The notes beneath the pieces are model-generated. The model was not told the DNA's origin. It saw only the letters and a program-made list of their open reading frames with translations, and searched no databases. Of a stretch of 63,588 nt of DNA, positions 55,890 to 63,323 are shown piece by piece. How positions within the stretch are numbered: position 1 is the stretch's first letter; the number at the start of each line of letters is the position of its first letter. The stretch is from Bradyrhizobium macuxiense (GTDB lineage Bacteria > Pseudomonadota > Alphaproteobacteria > Rhizobiales > Xanthobacteraceae). Where the stretch lies: NCBI RefSeq assembly GCF_001542415.1, contig NZ_LNCU01000084.1, positions 1 to 63,588 on the forward strand, given 5' to 3'. Both the position numbers and the translations under genes were made by a program.

Positions 55890-56582
55890 ATGACGGAATC
55901 AGCCAGCAAGTTGCGCGTGACGGTGACGCAGGACGGCCCCTACATGGTGACGGGCGGCGTGAAGCTGTCCGAACAAATTATCGCGACCGGCCCCGACGGA
56001 TCGTCCGAGGCCTGGATCGAGCGGGACCTGCCTCCGGCGGGGCCGCGATATGCGCTGTGCCGATGCGGCCATTCGAGCAAGAAGCCGTTCTGCGACGGCA
56101 CCCACGCCAAGGTCGGCTTTGACGGGACGGAGGTGGCTAATCGCGCGCCATTTCTCGATCAGGCCAAGACATTCGACGGTCCGTCGCTGGCGCTGCTCGA
56201 CGCCGAGAGTCTGTGCGCGTTCGCGCGATTTTGTGATCCGAACGGGCAGGTCTGGAGTCAGGTCGCCGCGACCGATGACCCGAATGTACATGCGGCGTTC
56301 ATCCGGCAAGTGCAGAATTGCCCATCGGGACGGCTGGTGGCGTGGGACAAGGAGAGCGAAACAGCGCTCGAACCTGAACTCGCGCCGTCGATCGGCCTGA
56401 TTGAAGATCCGGCCGAGGCTTGCAGCGGACCGATCTGGCTGCGCGGCGGAATTGCGCTGATTGCGGCAGACGGCAAGGAGTATGAAGTGCGAAATCGCGT
56501 TACTCTGTGCCGATGCGGTGAATCGAAGAACAAGCCGTTTTGCGATGGCGCGCATGCGGCCATCAAGTTTCATGCGAAGTGA
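55890..56582 (+). CDS. Double CDGSH iron-sulfur protein
   Basis: A 230-residue protein with two CDGSH (mitoNEET-type) 2Fe-2S sites. Ligands of the first are Cys57, Cys59, Cys68 and His72 (CRCGHSSKKPFCDGTH), of the second Cys207, Cys209, Cys218 and His222 (CRCGESKNKPFCDGAH). Between them is a ~130-residue region with FARFCDPNGQVWSQVAA and VQNCPSGRLVAWD, as in the bacterial ferredoxin-like/CDGSH fusion proteins. 3Cys-1His clusters are redox-active and labile, suited to electron transfer or redox sensing. ATG 55890 follows GAGGTGG. It lies 67 bases after dnaK and may be co-transcribed. Confidence 0.93.
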   Translation: MTESASKLRVTVTQDGPYMVTGGVKLSEQIIATGPDGSSEAWIERDLPPAGPRYALCRCGHSSKKPFCDGTHAKVGFDGTEVANRAPFLDQAKTFDGPSLALLDAESLCAFARFCDPNGQVWSQVAATDDPNVHAAFIRQVQNCPSGRLVAWDKESETALEPELAPSIGLIEDPAEACSGPIWLRGGIALIAADGKEYEVRNRVTLCRCGESKNKPFCDGAHAAIKFHAK

Positions 56583-56827
56583 GGGCGCGCCGGTGCTCGT
56601 CATCCGGCTGAATCGCTGTCGCGATACGCAGGTCGTGGACGTAGCTCGAGCCCATCGCGGCCGAACGGATTCCTCGCGAGGCCATCCAAGGATGTAACCT
56701 TCGCCGCCACCGACGACTTGCCTTCTATCGACCGCGCACCTCGAATTGCGAGGCTTCGCTGTGCCCGCCCGATATTCCGATCGACCCTACCCACACATAG
56801 CATCCTGTCTCAATGGAGAGTCTTGCA

Positions 56828-57313
56828 ATGCGCCGCTCGTCCGTCGTTGCCATCATCGCCGCGACCATGATCACCGCCTCTGCCGGCGCTGCCGAAGCGC
56901 AGCAGCAAATGAAGCGCGTCCAGGTTGGCGTGCTCGAGTGCCGCGGCGCTGCCAGCATCGGGTTCATCGTCGGATCGGTGACCAATCTCGGCTGCGTGTT
57001 GCACGTCGACGGCAGGCCGGATGACCGTTACATCGCCGTGATCCAGAAGGTCGGTCTCGATCTCGGTCTCACCGAGCAGACCGGGCTCGCCTGGAATGTG
57101 TTCGCGCCGGTGGCGCAGCTTGGTCAGGGTGATCTGTCCGGCACCTATGCCGGAGCCGATGCCAGCGCGACGCTCGGCATCGGCGTCGGCGGCAATGTGC
57201 TGGTCGGCGGTTCGAACAATTCCATCGCGCTGCAGCCGGTGAGTGTTCAGGGCCAGGTCGGCGTCAGCATCGCCGCCGGCCTTGAAAGTCTCGAGCTCCG
57301 GCCGGGGAGGTGA
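56828..57313 (+). CDS. Exported DUF992 protein
   Basis: A 161-residue periplasmic protein. A signal peptide (MRRSSVVAIIAATMITASAGAAEA) precedes the DUF992 domain: VQVGVLECRGAASIGFIVGSVTNLGCVLHVDG, VGLDLGLTEQTGLAWNVFAP, LSGTYAGADASATLGIGVGGNVLVGG and the C-terminal strand. This family is common in Rhizobiales, and its function is unknown. ATG 56828 is preferred because the GGAG of the preceding ATGGAGAG serves as ribosome-binding site. The upstream gap of 245 bases shows no gene. Confidence 0.9.
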   Translation: MRRSSVVAIIAATMITASAGAAEAQQQMKRVQVGVLECRGAASIGFIVGSVTNLGCVLHVDGRPDDRYIAVIQKVGLDLGLTEQTGLAWNVFAPVAQLGQGDLSGTYAGADASATLGIGVGGNVLVGGSNNSIALQPVSVQGQVGVSIAAGLESLELRPGR

Positions 57314-57461
57314 CCGCGCGGCGACCACTGGCGGCCGCGATTTGTCAGCTTGGTGTAAGGCCCAGGCAGTAGCCATGGCGCGCGTCGGTTCGTCGCCGAC
57401 CTCCGGAACCTTTGTTCTTGCTTTCACGTTCAATCGGCTCACCCACGAAGAGGCTCCCCAA

Positions 57462-58757
57462 ATGAAAATTCGTCTCCTTCTGACGGCGTCGTGCATAGCG
57501 ATGGCCACGGCGCTGGTCTCTGCATCGGCCGTACCGGCGGTCGCGCAGGACGCGGCTTGTGCGCCGGTCTCGGCCGTCGATACGCCGCCGCCGCCGCTGC
57601 CGGCCTATGACCAGCCGCCGGTGCCCGGGCCTGGTTATATCTGGTCGCCGGGCAACTGGTCGTGGGACGAAGATCAGGGCGATTACTATTGGGTGCCCGG
57701 CACCTGGGTTGAGCCGCCGCGCGTCGGTCTACTGTGGACGCCCGGTTACTGGGGCGGCTTCGGCGGTGGCTATATCTATCATCCCGGCTATTGGGGCGAG
57801 CGGGTCGGATTCTATGGCGGCATCAATTACGGCTTCGGCTACGGCGGTGCGGGCTATGAGGGCGGCCGCTGGGATCACGGCCAGTTCTTCTACAATCGCA
57901 CCGTGAACAACCTGCAGGGCGCCAGGATCACGAACGTCTACGAGCAGAACGTCACGATCAATCGGACGGTCAACAATGTCAGCTACAATGGCGGGAAGGG
58001 CGGCATCGAAGCGCGGCCGACCGCTGAAGACCGGACCATCGCCAAGGAGCAGCGCTTCGCGCCGACCCCGCTGCAACGCAAGCAGGTCGAGACAGCAAGC
58101 CAGGATCCGAGTCTCTTCAAGCGGACCAACAACGGCGTGCCGGCGATCGGCGCCACCGCGCGTCCCGGCGAATTGAAGGGACCGGGCGTGGTCCGTGCGC
58201 AGCCGCCCGGTACGGTCCTGCCGCAGAATGGCGCAAGGCCCGCGGCTGCGGAGCCGGCAAGACCGGGAGCTGCGGCTCCTGCGCCGGGAGCTGTGCCTCC
58301 TGCGGAGTCGTCGCACGCGCTCCCGGTGCCGGGTCACACGGCTCCGGAGCCGGGGCACCCGGCTGTCCAGGAGAACCGGCCCGCGGCGGAGCGTGCAGCT
58401 CCCGCCGAGAAGCGGGTTGAGCCGCGGCCAGGTGCCGAGCCGGGACGGCCTGCCGTCCAGGAGAACAGGCCTGCCGTGGAAGAGAAGCGGCCCGCGGAAG
58501 CGGTTCGCAAGGAGGAGCCGAAGGCTGCTGCGCCAATGGCACGACCGGAGCCGGCCGCAAGACCTGAAGCAGCAAGGCCTGAGCCTGCACCAAAGCCTGA
58601 GGCAGCAAGGCCCGAAGCACGGCCGCAGCCCGCGGCAAGGCCGGAGCAGATGGCTCGGCCCGAAGCGGCACGGCCGCCCCAGCCGGCGGCGCATCCGGTC
58701 GCTCCGCAGCGTCCGCCTGCCGGCCATCCCGCTGAAGAGAAACGGCCTGAGCACTAA
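57462..58757 (+). CDS. Secreted YXWVPG-repeat protein with Pro/Ala-rich low-complexity tail
   Basis: A 431-residue exported protein. After a signal peptide (MKIRLLLTASCIAMATALVSAS...VAQ), residues ~45-150 contain aromatic repeats of the YxWVPGxW type (YIWSPGNW, YYWVPGTW, LLWTPGYW, YIYHPGYW), as in YXWGXW/BcpO-type secreted proteins. Residues ~255-431 are a long Pro/Ala/Glu/Arg low-complexity tail with repeats such as PAVQENRPA and ARPEAARPE. It is probably a surface or envelope protein interacting with polymer; the role is unknown. The repetitive DNA could be length-variable by slippage. ATG 57462 follows GAGG. Confidence 0.87.
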   Translation: MKIRLLLTASCIAMATALVSASAVPAVAQDAACAPVSAVDTPPPPLPAYDQPPVPGPGYIWSPGNWSWDEDQGDYYWVPGTWVEPPRVGLLWTPGYWGGFGGGYIYHPGYWGERVGFYGGINYGFGYGGAGYEGGRWDHGQFFYNRTVNNLQGARITNVYEQNVTINRTVNNVSYNGGKGGIEARPTAEDRTIAKEQRFAPTPLQRKQVETASQDPSLFKRTNNGVPAIGATARPGELKGPGVVRAQPPGTVLPQNGARPAAAEPARPGAAAPAPGAVPPAESSHALPVPGHTAPEPGHPAVQENRPAAERAAPAEKRVEPRPGAEPGRPAVQENRPAVEEKRPAEAVRKEEPKAAAPMARPEPAARPEAARPEPAPKPEAARPEARPQPAARPEQMARPEAARPPQPAAHPVAPQRPPAGHPAEEKRPEH

Positions 58758-58764
58758 GTATTGT

Positions 58765-58795
58765 CTGCGCCCTGTCGGCTTTCGGCGGGGCGCAG
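58765..58795 (+). terminator. Terminator hairpin candidate
   Basis: CTGCGCCC (58765-58772) pairs with GGGCGCAG (58788-58795) around a 15-base loop, followed by TATTCT. It begins seven bases after the stop of the YXWVPG-repeat gene and is well placed to end that transcript. Confidence 0.5.
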
Positions 58796-58844
58796 TATTC
58801 TCGGGACGGCCTAATCGCAGGAGATCATCCACAGGAGGTCAGTC

Positions 58845-59027
58845 ATGGGATCGAGTCACGGCGGCGACGGACAGCTCGACGACCGCAAGCCGCGCCTGAG
58901 CGAAGACGACATCCAGCGAGCCTTGCTCGGCCCGCGGGGCGTGCCGGGCAAGCCTGACACCGCCAGGATGACACCTCAGCAGGAAAAGAACATGCCGGGA
59001 TATCTCGACTCCGGACATACCTCGTAG
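58845..59027 (+). CDS. Small hydrophilic protein
   Basis: A 60-residue, glycine/charge-rich protein (MGSSHGGDGQLDDRKPRLSE start, ILQ-free, end GYLDSGHTS). An AGGAGG ribosome-binding site four bases before the ATG makes it a convincing gene despite its size. It has no cysteines, no membrane segment and no domain I know; it is likely disordered. Its own upstream region follows the hairpin at 58765. It precedes the cbpA-cbpM unit by ~200 bases and may belong to the same stress regulon (inference). Confidence 0.72.
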   Translation: MGSSHGGDGQLDDRKPRLSEDDIQRALLGPRGVPGKPDTARMTPQQEKNMPGYLDSGHTS

Positions 59028-59233
59028 CGCGACCACGACATGGGGGCTCGCAACACCGGTCATCAGCCCGCGTGACATTGCGGCGTGAGTGGCCCGATCG
59101 ATGCGCGTTGGTATCTGCGAACCATGCACCAGCAACGGCAGTTCGCGCGATAACCAATCACGGGCAGTGTTGCAAATCGCCTCGTTTTGAGCCCTCATGA
59201 TCTCGGGCGCATTATGTTGTTGCGGAGTAGCTG

Positions 59234-60136
59234 GTGAGAAATCCGTACGAGATCCTCGGCGTTGCCCCGACGGCGTCTTCGGCCGATATCCAGAAGGCCT
59301 ATCGAAAACTGGCGAAGAAGCTGCACCCGGATCTCAATCCCGGTGACAAGGCCGCCGAAGAGAAATTCAAGGAAGTCGCCGGTGCATATGATCTGCTCGG
59401 CGATGCCGAGAAGCGCAAGCGCTTCGACGCGGGCGAGATCGACGAGAGCGGTGCTGAGCGGCCACAGCATCACTACTATCGGGATTTTGCCACGTCGGAT
59501 CAGGGGCATCCCTACGCGGACAGTTCCGGCTACGCGGACTTCATGGATTCCGACGACGGGTTCGCTGAGCTCTTGAGGCGCAGCCAGCAGGCGCGGGCGA
59601 ACCGGCGCGGCCGCGACCTGCATTACAGCCTGGTGATCGATTTCGCGGATTCGATTACCGGCGCAAACAAGCGATTGACCTTGCCTGACGGTGGCACGCT
59701 CGACGTGACGATTCCGCCGGGGCTCGTCGACGGGCAGGTGCTTCGTTTGCGCGGTAAGGGCGCGCCGGGTGCGGGCACCGGCGGGTACGGCGATGCATTG
59801 ATCGAGGTGGAGGTGCGGCCCGATCCGCGCTTCACGCGCGAGGGCGATGACATCTCGCTGGAGCTGCCGATCTCGCTGTCCGAAGCGGTGCTCGGCGGAA
59901 AGATCCGCGTTCCGACGCCGACGGGCGACGTGACCATGACGGTCCCGAAAGGATCGAACACCGGCACCACGATGCGGCTGAGAGGCAAGGGAGCGCCGCG
60001 CCATGGCGGCGGTCAGGGCGACGAGTTCGTCAAGCTCAAGGTGGTCTTGCCCAAGGGACCAGATCCCCAGCTCGAGGCGTTCGTATCGAACTGGGATCGG
60101 AAAGCATTCAATCCGCGCGAGGATAGCGCATCATGA
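59234..60136 (+). CDS. cbpA: CbpA-type J-domain co-chaperone
   Basis: A 300-residue DnaJ relative. The J domain is at the N-terminus with HPD at 31-33 (KKLHPDLNPG); it stimulates the DnaK ATPase. A Gly/Asp-rich linker follows, then two C-terminal substrate-binding beta domains (GTLDVTIPPGLVDGQVLRLRGKGAPG and GDVTMTVPKGSNTGTTMRLRGKGAP). The cysteine-rich zinc finger of DnaJ is absent, which defines the CbpA class. The start is GTG with GGAG in front. The stop overlaps the next gene's ATG by four bases, coupling it to its modulator CbpM. DnaK and ClpB are encoded nearby. Confidence 0.94.
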   Translation: MRNPYEILGVAPTASSADIQKAYRKLAKKLHPDLNPGDKAAEEKFKEVAGAYDLLGDAEKRKRFDAGEIDESGAERPQHHYYRDFATSDQGHPYADSSGYADFMDSDDGFAELLRRSQQARANRRGRDLHYSLVIDFADSITGANKRLTLPDGGTLDVTIPPGLVDGQVLRLRGKGAPGAGTGGYGDALIEVEVRPDPRFTREGDDISLELPISLSEAVLGGKIRVPTPTGDVTMTVPKGSNTGTTMRLRGKGAPRHGGGQGDEFVKLKVVLPKGPDPQLEAFVSNWDRKAFNPREDSAS

Positions 60137-60417
60137 TCATGACCAAGCAGCAGTTCCTGACCAATGCGGGCGTCGAGGTGCAAACCCTGGAGTTCTGGAT
60201 CGAGCAGCAATGGCTGATTCCGGAGCAGACCGCGACGGACATGAACTTTTCCGACACTGATGTGGCGCGCGCGCACCTGATCCGTGACCTGAAGGGCGAT
60301 CTCGGGGTCAACGACGAGGGTATCGACGTCATCCTGCATCTTGTCGATCAGCTTCATGGCTTGCGCCGCGCGTTCGAGCAATTGCAGGACGATCTGCAAC
60401 GGCCACCTTCGCGCTAG
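60133..60417 (+). CDS. cbpM: Chaperone modulator CbpM
   Basis: A 94-residue MerR-like helical protein: MTKQQFLTNAGVEVQTLEFWIEQQWLIP, then FSDTDVARAHLIRDLKGDLGVNDEGIDVILHLVDQLHGLRRAF. CbpM binds the J domain of CbpA and inhibits its co-chaperone activity. It overlaps cbpA by ATGA, the standard arrangement. Family identity rests on this context plus the helical pattern. Confidence 0.92.
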   Translation: MIMTKQQFLTNAGVEVQTLEFWIEQQWLIPEQTATDMNFSDTDVARAHLIRDLKGDLGVNDEGIDVILHLVDQLHGLRRAFEQLQDDLQRPPSR

Positions 60418-60512
60418 AGCATGATCCGGACCCGGAGGGCCGCGTTAGCGCAAAGTGTGAAGCGGTTTCCCTCGCGACAAACGCGGAACACGTTTGCGCG
60501 GAGATCATGCTC
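60417..60512. repeat. Dispersed palindromic element with GAGCATGATC ends
   Basis: GAGCATGATC (60417-60426) and GATCATGCTC (60503-60512) are perfect 10-base inverted ends of a ~96-base element lying right at the cbpM stop. The interior holds further imperfect pairing (GTGTGAAGCGGTTTCC, CAAACGCGG, CACGTTTGCG). This resembles interspersed intergenic palindromes I associate with Bradyrhizobium genomes. Confidence 0.55.
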
Positions 60513-60522
60513 AACAAGAAGC

Positions 60523-60563
60523 TAAAGCGCGATGACGCCTCAACCTGATCTCATCGCGCTTTA
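60523..60563. terminator. Long perfect hairpin after cbpM
   Basis: TAAAGCGCGATGA (60523-60535) pairs perfectly with TCATCGCGCTTTA (60551-60563) around a 15-base loop. It could end the cbpA-cbpM transcript, or be part of the adjoining dispersed repeat. Confidence 0.55.
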
Positions 60564-60610
60564 AGTCCAGCCCCGCAATCGAACAGTGGGCTCAACGATC
60601 GGAGACGATC

Positions 60611-60835
60611 ATGGTTGAAAAGCCGACGCCGCTCGCACATGGCGAAATCGACGTTCTCATCCTGCAGGCCCTGGTGCGCAAGCTCATCGCGAAGGGCGTG
60701 CTCACGCCGGACGATGTTCGCTCGATGCTGTTCGAAGCCGCAAAGGGCCTTGATCTGGTCGGCAGCGAACTGACCTCGGAAGCAGCCCACATCATCGTGC
60801 AGGAAGACCTCGCGCCCGCATTCCTGGGGAGTTGA
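60611..60835 (+). CDS. Small helical protein
   Basis: A 74-residue, acidic, helical protein: VEKPTPLAHGEIDVLILQALVRKLIAKGVLTPDDVRSMLFEAAKGLDLV, ending APAFLGS. ATG 60611 follows GGAG. It has no cysteines or membrane segment. I do not recognise a characterised family. It lies downstream of the cbpM hairpin and converges on two small minus-strand genes. Confidence 0.75.
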   Translation: MVEKPTPLAHGEIDVLILQALVRKLIAKGVLTPDDVRSMLFEAAKGLDLVGSELTSEAAHIIVQEDLAPAFLGS

Positions 60836-60883
60836 CAAGAGCAGGACGGGAACGTCGCTGGGACGGGCCGCCGGGCCTCCGTC

Positions 60884-61117
60884 TTAGGTCTGGCCGCTGC
60901 GATTGGAGACCAGCCTGATCTGGGTGACCTGGTCGGCGTTGCCGGCAAGGTAATCGCGCGCGGCGCGCACCAACCGCTCTACGGCTGCGGCATCGTAGCT
61001 GGGGTGGCGCGCATTCAGGTGCAGGTCGGTCTCGATCTGCATGACATTGGTGGTTGCTTCCGCGCCAATCTCGACCGAGAACGACACCAGCAGGACATGC
61101 GGGGTCTTGAATGCCAT
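60884..61117 (-). CDS. Small protein of unknown function
   Basis: A 77-residue protein (MAFKTPHVLLVSFSVEIGAEATTNVMQIETDLHLNARHP..., ending LVSNRSGQT) with predicted beta-alpha mixture. ATG 61117 follows GGAG eight bases away; the longer frame to 61228 overlaps poor sequence. It lies 34 bases downstream of another small gene on the same strand, and both follow the antiporter gene, so a three-gene leftward unit is likely. The function is unknown. Confidence 0.72.
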   Translation of the reverse strand: MAFKTPHVLLVSFSVEIGAEATTNVMQIETDLHLNARHPSYDAAAVERLVRAARDYLAGNADQVTQIRLVSNRSGQT

Positions 61118-61151
61118 CTTGTCATCTCCATTCCATGGCGCCGTGTCCCCC

Positions 61152-61415
61152 TCAGGACACGCCGGTGGGGCGCATGATCCGTTCGTTGCAGGCATCGAGG
61201 GCCGACCGGTCAATGGCATCGGCGGCAAATCCCGCGATGTAGATCAGCACGAGGATGGCGGCAGAGACCGCCGCGATCTCGGCATGTGCGCAGGCGGACC
61301 AGGTCAGGCGCTGCAGCGGGGAAGGGGGCGGAAATTCGTAGATCTGGCCGTCGGGCATGATCAGCTCAAACTTCCGAACGGTCCTTGGCCGGCTATGCAG
61401 CTTGCGTGGAAGCAT
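61152..61415 (-). CDS. Small single-pass membrane protein
   Basis: An 87-residue protein with a basic N-terminus (MLPRKLHSRPRTVRKFEL), a proline stretch, and one membrane helix (EIAAVSAAILVLIYIAGFAADAI). Its ATG follows GGAG and overlaps the end of the antiporter gene by 23 bases, so it is probably translated in coupling with it. A shorter start is at 61358. It could be an accessory of the antiporter (inference). Confidence 0.72.
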   Translation of the reverse strand: MLPRKLHSRPRTVRKFELIMPDGQIYEFPPPSPLQRLTWSACAHAEIAAVSAAILVLIYIAGFAADAIDRSALDACNERIMRPTGVS

Positions 61416-63099
61416 CAGGCTGTCTCCTTTCGAGCTCCTCGATCATGCCGCGGGCGATCTCCCGCTCCCCCATGATCACGATGTCGGCCCCCAGCCCCTT
61501 GAGATGATCGACTTCGGCATCGGAATGCGCGCGCGCGATGATCTGCAAGTCGGCATTCGCCGCGCGCGCCTGCTCGACGATCTGTCCGGCTTCGAACGCC
61601 TCCGGAATCGCGATAACCAGCGCGCGTGCGGCGGCCGGATTGGTCGCGCGCAGCACGCTGGCGCGCACCGCGTTGCCCATGAGCGCCTCGATGCCGCGTT
61701 CCTTGAGCTTCGCGACCGTGTCGTCGGAAGTCTCGACGGCGAGGAACGGCGCGTTGCGCTGATGCAGGGCGTCACCGACGAGGCTGCCGACCCGGCCGTA
61801 GCCGACAAGGATGGTGTGATCGGTCAATCCGGTGATCGGGATCGGTTCGGACGTTGCCGGGGCTGGCGAAGAAGCCTGCGGTTTCTCGAGCCGCGAGGTC
61901 AGCCAATCGATGGCGGCAAAGACCAGCGGGTTGAGCATGATCGAGAAGATCGCGCCCGCCAGGATCAGGTCGCGGCCGGCCTTCGGCAGCAGATTGAGCG
62001 CAACGCCGAGCTCCGCCAGGATGAAGGAGAACTCGCCGATCTGGGCGAGGCTCGCCGAGATCGTCAGCGCAGTCGTGAGCGGGTGACGAAACACCAGAAC
62101 GATCAGAAGCGCGGCGAGCGACTTGCTGACTACGATGACGAACAGCGTCGCGATCAGCGGCCAGGGTTCGCGGATCACGCTCAGCGGATCGAACAGCATT
62201 CCGACCGACACGAAGAACAGCACCGCGAACGCGTCACGCAACGGCAGGGTTTCCTGCGCGGCACGCTGGCTGAGCGGCGACTCCCGCAGCATCATTCCCG
62301 CAAAGAACGCGCCGAGCGCAAGCGACACGCCGAACAGCTTGGTCGATCCGAACGCGATGCAGAGCGCGATCGCAAGCACGGTGAGGCGGAACAGCTCGCG
62401 CGATCCGGTGTGGGCGATGTAGTGCAGGATCCATGGGATCAGCCGGCGTCCGACGACCAGCATCAGGGCGATGAACACGGCGATCTTGATCAGCGTCAGG
62501 ACCAATACGCCGGTAAGCCCGAACCCGAAACGGACCGCGAGCGGGTCGGAGACCAGCGCCACGCCATTGCCGCCCTGGAAGCTGGCCACCGCCGGAAACA
62601 GCACCAGCGCAAGCACCATCGCGAGGTCTTCGACGATCAGCCAGCCGACGGCGATCTTGCCGCGCTCGGTGTCCATCAACCGCCGCTCCTGCAAGGCGCG
62701 GAGCAGGACGACGGTGCTTGCAACGGATAGTGCCAAGCCGAACACCAGGCCGGCGCCGATGGTCCAGCCCATCAGCAAGGCGAGACCTAACCCCATCAGT
62801 GTCGCGACCGCGATCTGGACAACTGCGCCCGGCACTGCGATTGCACGGACCGACAGCAGATCGTTGAGCGAAAAATGCAGCCCCACGCCGAACATCAGCA
62901 GAATGATACCGAGCTCGGCGAGTTCGGTTGCGAGCGCCTGATCGGCCACGAAACCCGGCGTGAAAGGACCGACGGCCACGCCTGCGAGCAGATAGCCGAC
63001 CAATGGCGGAATGCGGAAGCGTTGGGCGATCGTCCCGAATACGAAGGCAAGCCCAAGGCCCGCGACAATGGTCGCGATGAGAGGTGTGTCGTGCGGCAT
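61393..63099 (-). CDS. CPA2-family cation:proton antiporter, KefB/YbaL-like
   Basis: A 568-residue membrane protein. About twelve helices carry the Na+/H+ exchanger fold (FRIPPLVGYLLAGVAVGPFTPGFV, ELGIILLMFGVGLHFSLNDLL, LALSVASTVVLLRALQERR, AVGWLIVEDLAMVLALVL, LGAFFAGMML). From ~410 a RCK/TrkA-N domain follows, with the nucleotide motif HTILVGYGRVGSLVGDAL. Such transporters exchange K+ or Na+ for protons and are gated by nucleotides or glutathione adducts. ATG 63099 follows AAGG; the longer frame to 63264 adds a non-membrane N-terminus. There is no KefG/KefF-like partner; a small membrane-protein gene overlaps its 3' end. Confidence 0.92.
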   Translation of the reverse strand: MPHDTPLIATIVAGLGLAFVFGTIAQRFRIPPLVGYLLAGVAVGPFTPGFVADQALATELAELGIILLMFGVGLHFSLNDLLSVRAIAVPGAVVQIAVATLMGLGLALLMGWTIGAGLVFGLALSVASTVVLLRALQERRLMDTERGKIAVGWLIVEDLAMVLALVLFPAVASFQGGNGVALVSDPLAVRFGFGLTGVLVLTLIKIAVFIALMLVVGRRLIPWILHYIAHTGSRELFRLTVLAIALCIAFGSTKLFGVSLALGAFFAGMMLRESPLSQRAAQETLPLRDAFAVLFFVSVGMLFDPLSVIREPWPLIATLFVIVVSKSLAALLIVLVFRHPLTTALTISASLAQIGEFSFILAELGVALNLLPKAGRDLILAGAIFSIMLNPLVFAAIDWLTSRLEKPQASSPAPATSEPIPITGLTDHTILVGYGRVGSLVGDALHQRNAPFLAVETSDDTVAKLKERGIEALMGNAVRASVLRATNPAAARALVIAIPEAFEAGQIVEQARAANADLQIIARAHSDAEVDHLKGLGADIVIMGEREIARGMIEELERRQPDASTQAA

Positions 63100-63323
63100 C
63101 TGGCCTTGTCGCACAGCATCGCAGCTGACGCACCGCGACCAATTGAGGCGGCGCAGCACGTGCCGGCTCGGCGAACCTGTGCTGAATCTTGGCGCACATC
63201 GGGCCATTTCATGGCTGCGTAGCGAGATGATACCGGCCGGATGATCCCATGCCGAGACAAGCAACGACCGGTCTATCGCGCTGATCTATTGCTCATCGCA
63301 TGAGCATATGATCTCATGTCCGG

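Noticed and set aside
57700..58757. CRISPR-like or tandem-repeat array
   Set aside because: The repeats are in-frame codons of a Pro/Ala-rich protein tail of irregular length, without spacers.
58839..59198. Minus-strand frame starting MRAQNEAICNTARDWLSREL
   Set aside because: The first part looks protein-like, but there is no ribosome-binding site and it runs antisense through the well-supported 60-residue gene.
61357..62730. 457-codon open frame on the plus strand
   Set aside because: Antisense to the KefB-like antiporter, extremely charged and repetitive.
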